64,000 bases of DNA from Eutrigla gurnardus (GCA_963514095.1 OY741284.1:9227835-9291834); one strand, 5' to 3'; numbered from the stretch's first letter, positions 41,697 to 53,976 are shown. The notes: generated by a model from the letters alone, not told the origin. Program-made: numbers and translations.

Positions 41697-41734
<38 letters not shown>
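41636..41734. repeat. (CA)n microsatellite abutting the exon F donor
   Basis: A CA tract of about 99 bases with three ACGC interruptions. It begins at position +5 of the exon F 5' splice site. Confidence 0.97.
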
Positions 41735-41736
<2 letters not shown>

Positions 41737-44700
41737 CCCAAAATCCTTACTTCACTTACTGAAACCCTGATGCTAGCCTGAACCTTCAAACCAAGTCTGA
41801 AACCCGCCTGTGAGGGTCTGTCTGATATCCAAAATGTCCTCCTTCTCAAATTTGTTCTCACAAAAGTAGATAAACAAGTTCAGACAGATTTACTGGTAGA
41901 TTTCACATGAATTTCACTTGAGAAATTGGGTCGTTTCATGAGCATAATATTAGAACACATGCAGTAAATGTAACAGTGTTTAAAGATACCGTATTTACAG
42001 TTTAACAGACAACTTTTCATCGACATTTTAAAAGCTTACAGCTGCAGGAGCACAGTGATTGGCTCTCGGATGACATTTAAAATGGCAACTTGATGAATCT
42101 TGCAGACACGTTAACATGTGGATGTGATCCAACTGAGAAATGTTGTTTTCCAGGAAGTGTACCTTCTATCGGGGAAACAATGGGCGCTCCCGTAGTCTGT
42201 GTGTGACGGTGGGAGAGAGCACCGTTACACAACTCAAGCCGAGTAACAGCTGTCCTTCCCAATTCTATCCCATTGTCTACCGGCTGTTCTATTAAAGAAG
42301 ATGGCCACTGATGCTCTCCTGGAATGTGTGAAGTCGGAGCTGCATATTGTTCCTTTCAAAAAACAGGGCTTCCACCCAGAATGCACCTCTTCATGTCCTC
42401 TTCACGTCCGGTTAGAAGCCTAAATATAACGTTTGTTGCATTTTTAAAAAAATGTTTCAATTTCATTGACATTTTAAGCCAAACAATAACGACAATGATT
42501 AACATACACTTACATTATGCATCAACTTTGCACAGAACCTCACTGTAATATAGAAGGACACACATTTATTTATTTTTTATCTGTTTTATGACATAGATTA
42601 TGTTCTGTGGTTGTCATTCTTATGTTGAATTTCACCGCCTTGCCATTAAATATTTCCAGTTGTGTTTAAGATTAAAACCACAATTTATGATTGGAGCAGC
42701 ACTATTTACATCCAAATACACACAGTCCGTTCAAATGTGGATTGAGTGGCTTCCATTACATCGGCTGCAATTTGAATATGGAAATGTTTGGCGAGCAAAG
42801 GCTTATCGTTAATCCCAAAGACAGAAACACGATTTAAGTTTTCCAGTGAAATCAGCACTGCGATGAGGAAGGACTGTGAGGAACTGTTTAAATGTTCAAT
42901 AATGCTTTTTGAATCTGCATGTTGATGCCTGCCAAAATGGAGGGGTAAATACCACAGGGAGGGAAAAAAAGCCATATGTGCTTTGAAACATTCTCGATTT
43001 ATCCACAGATTATTTCCTCACAATGAGTCGTTCACTTTTCATCATACTTGTTAAACCATCTGCTTCATGATTAAAAGTCACAAATGAATAGCAGCACTTC
43101 AGTCAGTCTTTTTCAACTAAAGAAAAATGTTTTTTTTTTACTTGTTTTCTCTCTTCGGTCCTCCACCTGCCTGATTAAAATGCCGGTTTGGGCCCTCGTC
43201 TCCGCTGCACCATGTGTTTAGCGTGTGACCAGTGATTGTTAGTGTGAGTTTACTCCACAGTACAGGGACACAACGTTTCTCCAGATTGCAACTTCTAAAG
43301 ACGGCGTTGTCCTGAGGTGATTATGAAGCTCGGTATGAAACGCTGTAATCTGCGGCTTGGAGGCCTTCCCTATCGCTATCTGTGTGAGAGACACGCAGGA
43401 GGTTCAAAGAGGGTCAGATACTGGACGAGGGATGAGGAGAACATGTTAGTACGGGTCGGTCTTACTGTAACTTGGAGGCACATTTAGAAAGGGGAACTCA
43501 GGCTGGATCTCAGGATTGTTATAAAGTAGCTATAAATTAAGACGTAAAGCTGACGTTAAACCAGGACAAACAGTGATGCAACAGGCGGAGCAGCTTAGTT
43601 GTTATTGCTGATTCCAGTCTCTCATTTCATGTCTACTGTAACGCTGAAAGGATCTGATGTATACCCATAAATACATTCAGCTGGTTTGGTTTTATTGTCT
43701 CCTAATTAAATGTTTTGGTTTAGTCTTACAGCTCTCATTTGTTTGTGGTAGCCGGCAGCATTCTTCACGAGAAACTTGGGCCGAGTGAATAGTTTGAAGC
43801 TTCGTTCATAATGTAATTTGAATTCCATATTTATAATTTGTCTTGCATAAGCTGCTATATCTGCACAGTTGAAGACAAAGATCAGGCTACACTAATATTA
43901 TAAATGTCATGATGATTCCAGTGGCTGTGTAGGATTGTTTCTCGTGCGATTGAAATATTTCCAATAACTTTGAAGCGTTATTTAGTCCAAATATCAGAAT
44001 TTATTGTAAAAAGATGGATGTAATCATGTCCAAAATACTCTGCTTCAGTCCATATATGTTGGTGTTTAGCCTCTCAAAAAATATGATTGCAGCAAAGGCG
44101 AGTCTTTGAGTGAACTTACGTATTATCGCTCCGAAGGAGATGCTACGATATTAGCCGAGCGCAGAACAAGGACGTTGATTTCATTCTGAAATATAATGAC
44201 TCTATTCTTATTAAGTTTCAACTTTTTCAACTTTTGAATATGAGACAAAATCTTGCATTTTACAGGGTTTACTTTCCAAAACAAGAGACACAAAACAGCA
44301 GAGATGGATAACTTACTGCATTGTATTCCATTGTATTTTGAATCGTCGCTTGGTGTAAAGAGATTTCCGCCTTAAATTAGTGCATAAAAATTCACCAGAG
44401 TGCAGGAAATGAAGTGGCGTCCAACTTTCCGCACATAAAGGGAGGCCTGCCTGTCGGTTACCTGTACGGCGGTCCAGCAGCAGTCTGAATTACATTTATT
44501 ACCATAATAACACAATCATTTCTTTTACATGTTTTTAGGGCGAGACAAAGCTTTGAAGCTTCTATTGAGGTTTGAATGAAGCTTGTAAAAATAAAAACCA
44601 GACATTTGTACAGACCTGATAAAAAAACACTGCAAACTTTGGCTTCTCTGCTAGAACGTTAAAGGTTTGGTGTGAGTTTTTACTGACGGACCACCGGTGC

Positions 44701-45053
44701 ATCGGTGGGGTCCAACAGGTTAATGCAGCTGTTTCATATCTTATACACTTGAGCTTCATCCTGCATGCTTTGGATTCTGAGCCGTGCACATAAAACACTG
44801 TGCCATTTAGTGACTCTGAACGTTTGCAAATATGCAGTGAACGCTGTGGCTACGACACTAAAAGACTGTTAGATTTCCAGAATCAATGATGGAAAACACT
44901 TTTAAAGACATGAATAGGCCACTTGTGGCTTTTGAAATGTCAAAAAATCCATGTCGCAGTAGATATTATACGAGGGATAGCGGCCGTCAAAATCTAATCT
45001 CAATAAACCGGCGCTGGAAAATGGAGAGATTTGGACTTGGCCATAAATAGACT

Positions 45054-45054
45054 G

Positions 45055-45094
<40 letters not shown>
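45054..45094. repeat. (TG)n microsatellite
   Basis: A TG tract with one TTTG interruption. Confidence 0.95.
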
Positions 45095-46048
45095 AGAGAA
45101 AGCGAAGAAGAAGAGCGAGATAGAAAAAGGCCACAGCTGTGACTTGGTGAAAAGATCAGCTGCATGCCATTTCCTGTTGGAGAGGAGATGGAGGAGGACG
45201 GACACACACACACACACACACACAGAGAGGAAAAGACCCGTCATTTACACAATTGTACCAGCTGAGAGGCTTTCTGGTTGCCACAGGCACCTCATTATGA
45301 GCAGATTGTCATTTGATTTGCGGCGCATGACTCTTCGTCCTGTTCAAGTTGACTTTTTTACTGGTCATGTACTTGCAGTGCAGCGGTTCATCTATAAGGA
45401 TGTTTCTTCTGATGTTTATGAACCATCGACTGAAGAACCACACCGGGGAATATAACTGTCAGGCATTTAATGACATCAAATGAGCATTAAATGACTCTGA
45501 TACACTTCCTCGTACTCCGTCTAATTGTATGCAAATATGGTTGTGTATCATAATTATTGAGCTGAGCGATTCATGGAAGTAGAAATACAGACTTTAAAAG
45601 GAGTCCTCATTAGGGCTCAGCGGGGAGTCTGCCACATGATCCCGCCGTCTAAGCGTGCTCGAGTGTTTTCAGCTGCTAATGCCTCATTTAAACTACTTTA
45701 CTATCCAGTCCTCAACTTATTTTTCATCACTCCTGAACCCTCGTTGTCAATTGTTCTTCTCTTTTGCTTTTATGAACAGTGGCATGCTCTATTAGCAGAA
45801 GCTGTGAAGTCTATTTGCAGCGCAGGGAAAAGTGTGAATTGAATGCAGCACGAGCTGTTTACCATGCTGATGGCCGTGCTATCGTATTGATCCGGTGAAA
45901 GGCCTCTGAAATGCGTTTTCTTCCCCGCCCTTCCCACACCATCCACATTCTCCTCCAAACGCCTCCTCTGGCCGCTGGCTCCTCTCTTTTTCCCTCCTTT
46001 CTTCTCTTTTCTGACCGTCCATCTTCTTGTCCCTTCATGTCTCTGTAG

Positions 46049-46171
46049 AATATATGATGGACGAGATGGAGAGGAGGAGTATCGTGGAGGAGCCGGTTCG
46101 CAAGTGTCCCATCCCTGCACCTCGGACCTCTGTGCCCTCGCCCTCCGCCTCCCCCTCTCTCAGACACAAGA
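46049..46171 (+). CDS. anks1b: anks1b exon G: post-ankyrin linker with PxPxPR motif
   Basis: Acceptor tctctgtag, donor gtgagt. The first two bases complete a Glu codon with exon F, giving EYMMDEMERRSIVEEPV, which lines up with EYLEGVGRSTVLEEPV of human ANKS1B as I recall. The remainder, RKCPIPAPRTSVPSPSASPS, is a basic, proline- and serine-rich low-complexity linker, likely disordered. It contains PIPAPR at 46108-46125, which fits the PxPxPR motif known to bind SH3 domains of the CIN85/CD2AP family; any binding here is inference. The exon is 123 bases and frame-neutral. Confidence 0.9.
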
Positions 46172-46714
46172 GTGAGTAAACACAGTGATGTAACTACCAC
46201 ACTAATGATTGTTTCCTGACCAGAAATGCACCAAACAGAATGGAGGAAGTGGGAGAATATAAGATTTCCTGCTTGTACTGGGAAAAACTAATCAGAAATA
46301 ATGTATATAATTGAAGGAAATACACTGTGGGTCAACCCTGCAGCCCAGGAGAAGGATTTATCTTAAATGCAAAATATATTTATGCAACTCTTCTTGTTTC
46401 ATCCAAACAGGATTCGATATCAGTTTTATTTTTTATTTTACAATATGAGCAAACAATATCGTGTAAAGCCAGTGATGGATAGCAGCGCCTGTTAGTGGAG
46501 ACACACGTTAACTACACTTCTGAACAGTGATACAGTTTCCTTGTGCGGCGCTGCCCCCTGTGTTGTGAATGTAACACTGCAGGAGTTCCTGCTGATCCTC
46601 TGCCTGGTTCAGAGACCGTTAGTCCCGTCTAATAGTGATGGGGACTGGATTCATACTGATGCTTTAAGGAGCTTTGGGTGCTTTCCTCACTCTCCTCCTC
46701 CTCCTCCTCCCCAG
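46172..46714 (+). other. Intron between exons G and H
   Basis: The shortest intron here, 543 bases, with GT-AG ends and a CTC-rich acceptor tract. Nothing else is recognisable. Confidence 0.88.
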
Positions 46715-46899
46715 ATGACGCCGTGACAAGTGAGCTGTCCAAACTGCTCCATGAGATCAAGAAGTGCCGGGACAGGGACTACTCCTTCGAGGAGCTCTGT
46801 CACACCATCTCTTCCCACTCCATGGACAGCTTCGGCAGCGGGCGGCTCTCTGACGAGGAGCGCCCGGATCGACCCAACGGCACCCTGACCCGAGTCAAG
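46715..46899 (+). CDS. anks1b: anks1b exon H: conserved linker helix and serine-rich motif
   Basis: Acceptor is a CTC-rich tract ending ccccag, donor gtacga. After a split Asn codon it encodes DAVTSELSKLLHEIKKCRDR, DYSFEELCHTI and SSHSMDSFGSGRLSDEERP, ending LTRVK at a codon boundary. The first half is predicted from its pattern to be helical and matches the TGELSKLLDEIKLC and DYSFEDLCHTI blocks of human ANKS1B as I recall. The SHSMDSFGSGRLSD stretch resembles ANKS1A more than human ANKS1B (see findings). The frame stays open for 51 bases into the intron before a stop, so the donor is set by the splice consensus and the in-frame join to exon I. Confidence 0.92.
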
Positions 46900-47783
46900 G
46901 TACGACGCTCAGTCATGACAGCTTGGAGGAGATTAGTCTCTTGGGAGTAAATTGAGCTTATGTTATGATCCAGAACTTCAGTTATGAGTTGTGTTGAAGT
47001 AATGAGTCATTGTTTCTTACAGGCATGACTGCTTTCACACTCTCTTGGATGATTTGATGCTTTTCTCTGTGTTATTTCATTATAAACTGATTAACTAGCA
47101 GTATGAAGACGAACATTTTTGTTTACTATTTCCATTTTAGGTACTCATTAGTTGCAGCCATAGTTAAAACTCCTATTTGTGTGTTCAATAAATAGTCACA
47201 ATGTTTTGAACACCACTTTACGACCATTTTGCACCTTTTTTTAAACAAATGAGATGATCAAGAGTGACAAATTATGACTGCTTGTAGTTTGTGTATTTTG
47301 CCAGCAGAGAGCAGTATCAGATAGACCAATGCCACTGAGCTGGCTTCTCCAACTGAGTATGATCTTGTTGCTGAAGACAACAGCTTCTGTTTGATTTTAG
47401 CCTGAATTAGTTTAGAATTGTAATTTGTGCTCAAACTGCCGTCGACAGCCAGCAGGCGTTGTTTTTCTTGACCTTCTCCTCATTAGATGCCCTTTTATAC
47501 TGGAATAGTGTTAGTAGCCTCTACTTCCCTTGCTGACACTCTGACACACACAGAGGGAAACTGATTGGAGCTTATTGGTTTGCGTTTGGGGATGAAATAG
47601 CTGGCTTTCATCAGTATTAGCTGACCTGAGAACCACAGCTGCAGTTCATTTCCAACGCCCAGCGCAGCGTGACGAAGAGGCTCTGAGCCTTTTCAATTCC
47701 ACTGGCCGGGAAGTCAGACGCAGCGCAGGACATGGAGGTCATCTATCACACTGACCCCTCCCCAACCTGAACCTTTAGATCCC

Positions 47784-47828
47784 AACACACACCTACACAC
47801 ACACACACACCTACACACACACACACAC

Positions 47829-47905
<77 letters not shown>
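47784..47905. repeat. (CA)n microsatellite with periodic ACCT
   Basis: A CA tract broken four times by CCTA at changing intervals, a minisatellite-like higher-order pattern. Confidence 0.95.
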
Positions 47906-47908
<3 letters not shown>

Positions 47909-48013
47909 AAGAAGCATCCAAAGGAATGTTTGTCTGTGCTTCTCGCTTGCTTATTTACGGCTTGTCTGTTTCCATTTTTCAATCTATTTCTCTGCTTCTT
48001 GCTCACCTACAGC

Positions 48014-48088
<75 letters not shown>
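48014..48088. repeat. (CA)n microsatellite
   Basis: An uninterrupted CA tract of about 75 bases. Confidence 0.97.
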
Positions 48089-48090
<2 letters not shown>

Positions 48091-50460
48091 TCTCACACAC
48101 ACCTCATTGAAGGAATATTTCGACACTGATCAATAGCTCATCATCTTCTCTATATCTGTAATGGGCTCGATATGAAAAGCAAGCCGAGGAATGTTTTCCT
48201 ACAGTGTAGCAGGCAGTCAAACACACGTGTGTGTTGAACGTGCACCTTTCTGCTCATGAACTTTTCCAGGAGGATCATGCGATCGCTTGTGTGCGTGAGT
48301 GAATGTGCACCCCTCTGTCTGTCCACGTCTAATCTCACATCTCTAGGATCTCTTGCGGTTGCGCTCTCAACACCTCGTATCGTCCGTTTTATTGACTACC
48401 AGGTGCCTCCTCCTTACCCACGACCCTTCACTGGCCCTCAGCCAGTAGGGGCCACTAGTGATCACGTCACTGATTATCAGCTGCTATCCAGAGACATTAA
48501 TTTGAGTGTTTTAGACTACCAGCTAACAGAACTACCAGTACACATACAGCTCAGTAACATCGCCTTTCAGCCACTCACACACGGCCCGACAACACGGCGA
48601 GTTTCATTTTGTTTTTAGCAAGATCGTGTGAAATGCCTTGTTGGACTTGTTAACGTCGAGCTGTTTGCCTGCATTCATTGCTGCTTGTTTTGGAGTTTGA
48701 ACAAAGTTTGTTTTATGACGCCCACAGCCCTGTTGGTGTCTAGACCAATTTTGGGGTTTTATTCATTCAATCACACGATAAAGCAGCGGCCGTCGAGGAT
48801 GCACCTGGTGGAGATCGGCGCTCCACTCAGTGCACCCTTCTAGTTTTGGCTGTAATGATCTCAATCCGTCTTGTGTCTCTCTCTCTAAGTACCAATTTGT
48901 ATTCTATTGCTGACATTCACAGTGTGCTGGTGTGTTTATTTGGCCCCGGGCTGCACGTCTGTACGTGTGGCCGGAGCCATTAGTATGGCATTCAATGTGT
49001 CTGTTACACATGAATAAAACATGCACAATCCCAGGACGGCACATACACTCAGCAACGCAGGCTCCTCACATTGCCTTGGTAGCCATTGTGGTTAAACCGA
49101 GCATTAATGGGAATCCATGTTTGTACGTGTCGTGTATTCAAATGAGAGCTTGAAAGGATGTGTGTTTACTGTGGTCAAACCAGTATACGTCGCTGGAAGA
49201 GAATTCTGCAGATTTACCGGTAATACGTAATATTTGGAGTAATATTAAGCAGCAAATTGTCATATTTGAGAAGCTTGAAGAACAAGTTTTGCTGTGGTTA
49301 ACATTGTTTTCTAGTCGCCGGAGAGCTTGTGAATGTGTGGGGACATGAATTTGATCTGCTTTAAAAAAAAAACAGCAGGTCATTTTCTTTCATTAACGAG
49401 CCTTGAATATTTTGAAATCAAGTCTGTTCAGATAAAATGATTAACGCGTTTTTTTGATTTCCACCATCAAATGAATTAAGCCAATTTATGAGCAGCAGAT
49501 TCCACAGTGGGCTGTCGGAGGCCCCGCTAGAGTCTTTTTGATGCATGATTTGATCTGGTTTAATCAGAATCGGACCCGGTGGCACCGACAACAAGCATTA
49601 AGAATAAATATAAATAGCCAATCGGTATTGAATTAAAACTGTTTTATAAGGTCCTCACTATTACTCTAAGTAGAAAACAATTCCCAAATAGTAATCTGTC
49701 TCTTTCAGGGTTTGCCATGGACACTTAATGTGTTATTGATCGCTTAAGCACAGGAATGAATCCTTAATGGCGTCCGAAAACACTGGCCGTTATCTGGATA
49801 TCTAGTGTTGAGTCACATACAGTTCAGTGTGTGTATGAGGACTGGAGTCTGTTTTACATCAGTCAGTATTGCAGTGTTGCGGAGGGCCATTTGCAATCCG
49901 GAGCGACTGGTGACCTTTTGGTTTCGGCCTCATTTTCTGCTTCCATCTCCAGTCTGACTGCTGTTCTTTTGCTCTTCCCACCTGTCCTTCCCTCCCTCTG
50001 TATTTTCCTCCAGCACCTCTCCAAGTTTATCTCTTAATCCTCTCTTGACTTATAATATTATTATTTTTTGTGTGCTCCTCGTTGTTAAGAAGATTTTTCC
50101 TGTTCTCGTCATCAGACCTCCGTCTACTCTCTCCCTCTTTTAAAAGCCACCATCCAGACGGTGGTATCCGTCTGCGTGTTCCGCTGTGACCTGCGTCCGC
50201 TGCAGCATCATGCGGTTAACTGAGATATCAGGTGGGCTGTAGCTGCTCTCTGACACCTCCTGCCACAGAGCGCATCCACACACCTGCCTCCTGGGAGCCG
50301 GAGAGCCCCGGGAAAGGACACCGTGTGATGAAGTTGTCCCGCCGTTCCTGCACCTTTCTCCTCGCTGGTTAACTCATTGTGGCACCCACTTTAAATGGCG
50401 TGTCACTTGTTTTAAGATAAAAAACCCCCCAACAACAACCCAGAAGTTGCTGCCTGGGTT

Positions 50461-50585
50461 TTAGGTAACCTGAAGGCCACCATCGTTCTCTGACACGCTT
50501 GGAAAGGGAGGGGCCAACGGAGCAGCATGCAGTTGGTTGCAATCTGCGACCTCACCGCTAGGTGCCACTAAATCCTAGACACGTA
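50461..50585. repeat. Teleost interspersed repeat remnant
   Basis: The blocks acctgaaggccaccatcgtt, ggaaagggaggggcc, and agttggttgcaatctgcgac then ctcaccgctaggtgccacta match the distal part of a fish repeat I recall clearly. It lies about 160 bases upstream of exon I. Confidence 0.6.
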
Positions 50586-50745
50586 TAAATAAACCATCCC
50601 TCTTCTGAGCTCTTTGATTCATTCAGTTCTTTGCCAGAATCTTTTCAGGGCTTCTCCTGCCCTTTGACCTCCTTACTATTGGTTACTTGTTATTTGGGAG
50701 ATTTGATGATTGAAATACATTTTATTTTGTTGTATGTGAATGCAG

Positions 50746-50877
50746 CGGCCAACCCCGCCTCTCGCCGTGCCCCTGGAGGAGGATGAGTCAGAAAAGAGTT
50801 GTGGCCCCACTGGATTCTGGGAGGCCCTGACGCCCTGCAATGGCTGCCGCAACCTGGGTTTTTCCAGCCTCTCACAG
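50746..50877 (+). CDS. anks1b: anks1b exon I: acidic patch and CNGCRNLGF block
   Basis: Acceptor gtgaatgcag, donor gtacac, phase 0 at both ends, 44 codons. It encodes RPTPPLAVPL, an acidic patch (EEDESEK) and SCGPTGFWEALTPCNGCRNL followed by GFSSLSQ. The segment CGP-x-G-x-WEALTPCNGCRNLGF is the most diagnostic ANKS1B sequence in the window; I know of no assigned fold for it. The two cysteines in PCNGC could suggest metal or redox chemistry, but nothing else supports that. The intronic CA repeat begins at position +3 of the donor, so the splice site is partly made of the repeat (see findings). The exon is frame-neutral. Confidence 0.94.

Positions 50878-50879
<2 letters not shown>

Positions 50880-50941
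<62 letters not shown>
50880..50941. repeat. (CA)n microsatellite forming the exon I donor
   Basis: A pure tract that starts at position +3 of the 5' splice site, so the donor reads CAG|gtacacac. Confidence 0.97.
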
Positions 50942-50944
<3 letters not shown>

Positions 50945-51075
50945 AATTCCAGTAAGTAATGTCACTGCTTATTTGCATTATATTATATTTTAGAGTGGGC
51001 ATATAATGGCACTTGTATAACATAATAGTATCACTCACAATCAACATAAATGTGTCACATGGTGTAGAATAATGC

Positions 51076-51078
<3 letters not shown>

Positions 51079-51111
<33 letters not shown>
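51079..51111. repeat. (CA)n microsatellite
   Basis: A second CA tract 200 bases downstream of exon I. Confidence 0.95.
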
Positions 51112-52738
51112 GCTTCACTACAGAAATTACAGACTAGTGATATCACCATTGTTCTGAGTGAATACTTTTACTGGTTACCTTGGGAACGCAGCAAATGAGC
51201 CGTCACCAGCGAGACTGGCTCTCCTGGCAGCTCTGGCTACTCTGTTCATTGTCTGTCCATTCCTTGCTCTCGTGTTTGTTCTGTCTTTTATCATTCATAT
51301 ACGCCTCCTATCTAGTTATCAGAATATTTGCCAAAAAAAAAAAATCAGCTTATCTCGTTGTAGCTTTGAAGCATTTGCCCTTTTTATGAGGACTTGGTTC
51401 GTGAACTTTGATTGAACAACATGTAACTGAAATTTCTGATACAATGAGATCACACAAAAGGATAATCATCCCCTCGGGGAAGAGTAAAAAACTGCATCGG
51501 CAAAAGGAGTACACGGCAGAATACAAATGTGGACTTTTGGTGTTTACTGATGTCGGGTTTCTTAGAGGACGAGAACCAGCATCGATTATTCTGTCAGAAA
51601 GCCCAATATTTGGCATCTGATCTCTGATATCAGCGATTCATAATGGAGAAGTGTGTGTGTATCCACCCTTCAAACGTATTCATGAGCTCAAGGTCCACAG
51701 CTGTTAATTGATTGGTACTTCAGATCTGCACATTTCATGAGAATAAATCACAACGAGGCAGCAACGAGTCTCAAGTGGCATATTGGTATTATTGTCAATT
51801 AACCCACCCATAAGGAATCAAATATTTTGGCCAAATGGATACACGGTACGTTGTGGACATGTTGTTTTTTTCATTTTATATCTGTAGTCATCTGAATATT
51901 TCTCTTGAATATTTGAATGTTCTAGTGTTTTATTCTTACTGCGTTCTCTTACTGCGCTGTAATATATCGCACATTAGTAGCGCAAATGAGTAGGTGAAGA
52001 GGTGGAAGCCTCTCGTGTCCAGTAATATGAGCTACGATGGTATAAGAGATGCACTCGAAACACATATATACTGATCGTATGGTGAAGGAGAGGGTCGGAA
52101 AAGTGGGCCCTAGTCTGAATGGTTATTGAGGAGAATCTCAACAAGACAGCGTTGAGCTTGCTCTGCTGCACACAGTCACGACTAAAGAAGAACAAGACTA
52201 ATTCTATTTGATTAGAGCTTAGTTGGCCTTCCTTAGATCGTGTGCAGCTCTCATACCTTTTTGTACCTACTGATGTGTTCAGGGTTCTAGGTTATTAGGG
52301 ATAACTGGAAATCCAGTGTGTGTGATGTGAACAAAAACTCTAGAATAGCAAGTTGAATTGAAACGCCCCTCCCCTTCCAAGTGTTCCCGCTCCGCCTCGT
52401 CTCCTCGCCTTCACGCCGCGTATACGCCGGGGCGGTTAAGTGTGTGAAGAGGAGATTGTTGCTCCAGCAGCAGGACATCTGACATTAACAACACAACCGA
52501 CTCTCTGTCTTGTATGCTGGCAGCCTTCCTGCATTCATGGCACGCTGCCTGGAGAGGTTTGCACCTGGATGACTAGTGTGTGTGTTTGTGTGTTCATGTG
52601 CGTGTGCTAATAAAAAACCGTGTACGTCAGTTTAAATGTGAGCAAGAGGGTTAATAGAGCACATTTGGTGGCATCGGCTTATGTGTCTGAGTTTGGCGTG
52701 GCTGCATTTTGAGTTTGTGTGTGTGGCTTTTGTTAAGG

Positions 52739-52768
52739 GAGGAGGAGGAGGAGGAGGAGGAGGAGGAA
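52739..52768. repeat. (GGA)n trinucleotide repeat
   Basis: Ten GGA units. Confidence 0.95.
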
Positions 52769-53204
52769 CAGTGTGAGCGAGGAAGAGAAATTGTTGTTAT
52801 CAAATAATTAAGTGTGCACCGTGCTCAATTTCCCGGCGTAATTATGAATAAACAGAGTTAACATAAAGGGAGAAGCCGGCGCGCCCCCCTCGGAGGACGA
52901 ACGGGCAAAATGAAAACCGTTTTTAAGCTGCAGTCTTTCCATCTCTTCTTATCATCCCACATGAGATCTGTCAACCTAATTCCTTTTTAGCTCTCCATCC
53001 CATGTCTCTCTCTCTCTCACTCTGACTCATCTATCGCTCACTTTATATCGCAGCAGAAGTGGGCTAACTTTGGTATCGATTGTCTGAGCACGAGAGTTTT
53101 CACGTCGTCCGGCTGTCACTCAAGACTGTCAGTCAAATGCTGGACTCGTCTAACACGTCGAGCAGAGATCGCTTCACTCAACACTTTAGCCGACTTTACT
53201 TTAG

Positions 53205-53280
53205 GTTCAAGGGATGGTTTGGGTGTTTTAAAGTGGGGTCGTATGAGGTCAGAGTGTTGTCTACAGTAGAAGAGTTTATT
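53205..53280. repeat. Teleost interspersed repeat fragment
   Basis: Contains aagggatggtttgggtgttt, then taaagtggggtcgtatgagg and gttgtctacagtag, matching one end of a common fish repeat. The remainder of that element is not visible. Confidence 0.45.
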
Positions 53281-53677
53281 TGATTTCATTAACATGAGAG
53301 ATTCTGTTAAGTCCGTGCGCTTCTCTAGTAAAAATGTAATTATCTGAATCAGAAGTTGGTAGTGGAGGATTTGGTTGCCAAGGAGACGTTGTAAACAGAC
53401 AAATACAATGTTTTTCAGTTTTTGAGTACAACTCTGATTGCTTTTTTCTGAATGTTTCTTATACTCGAAGGATTTTTAATGTTTATACAAATACTTAGAG
53501 CACCAATTTTCTTCCGTCCCTTTGAAACTCTATCTTCCACAATAACGTTGAAGGATACGTCACTTAAAACAATATTTGAAGAGAATAACCTTCATGGCGA
53601 TAATACTTGTTGCAGAAATATCGTATTAGCCTGCATTTGGTATAAGTGGGTGTATCTACTCAACTGGCAAATCTTGT

Positions 53678-53784
<107 letters not shown>

Positions 53785-53920
53785 CTAAGCAGGTTATATG
53801 AATGTGATTATTAGTGTTTCAGTGCATCTGTTAGAAAGGGTTCTGTATTAGATTATGCGGAAAAACACTCTGTTCCTAACTAATGAATATGTCATTGGAT
53901 TCTGTTTCATTTTTACGTTT

Positions 53921-53922
<2 letters not shown>

Positions 53923-53975
<53 letters not shown>
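53923..53975. repeat. (TG)n microsatellite
   Basis: A second TG tract 140 bases after the previous one, ending in gcacacgtgc. Confidence 0.96.

Positions 53976-53976
<1 letters not shown>

Larger units (their letters stand above)
41632..46048 (+). other. Intron between exons F and G
   Basis: A 4.4 kb GT-AG intron opening with a CA tract (41636-41734) directly after the donor. Further tracts are (TG)n 45054-45094 and (CA)n 45201-45225. Between 41740 and 45050 I see nothing I can name. Confidence 0.85.
46900..50745 (+). other. Intron between exons H and I
   Basis: A 3.8 kb GT-AG intron. It holds a compound CA/ACCT tract (47784-47905), a CA tract (48014-48088) and an interspersed repeat remnant (50461-50585). 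A 120-codon open stretch at 48256-48618 has no recognisable protein features and is not called. Confidence 0.85.

Noticed and set aside
48256..48618. A 120-codon open stretch on the + strand
   Set aside because: It has no recognisable domain, lies inside an intron with no splice sites that would join it in frame, and its composition is not coding-like.
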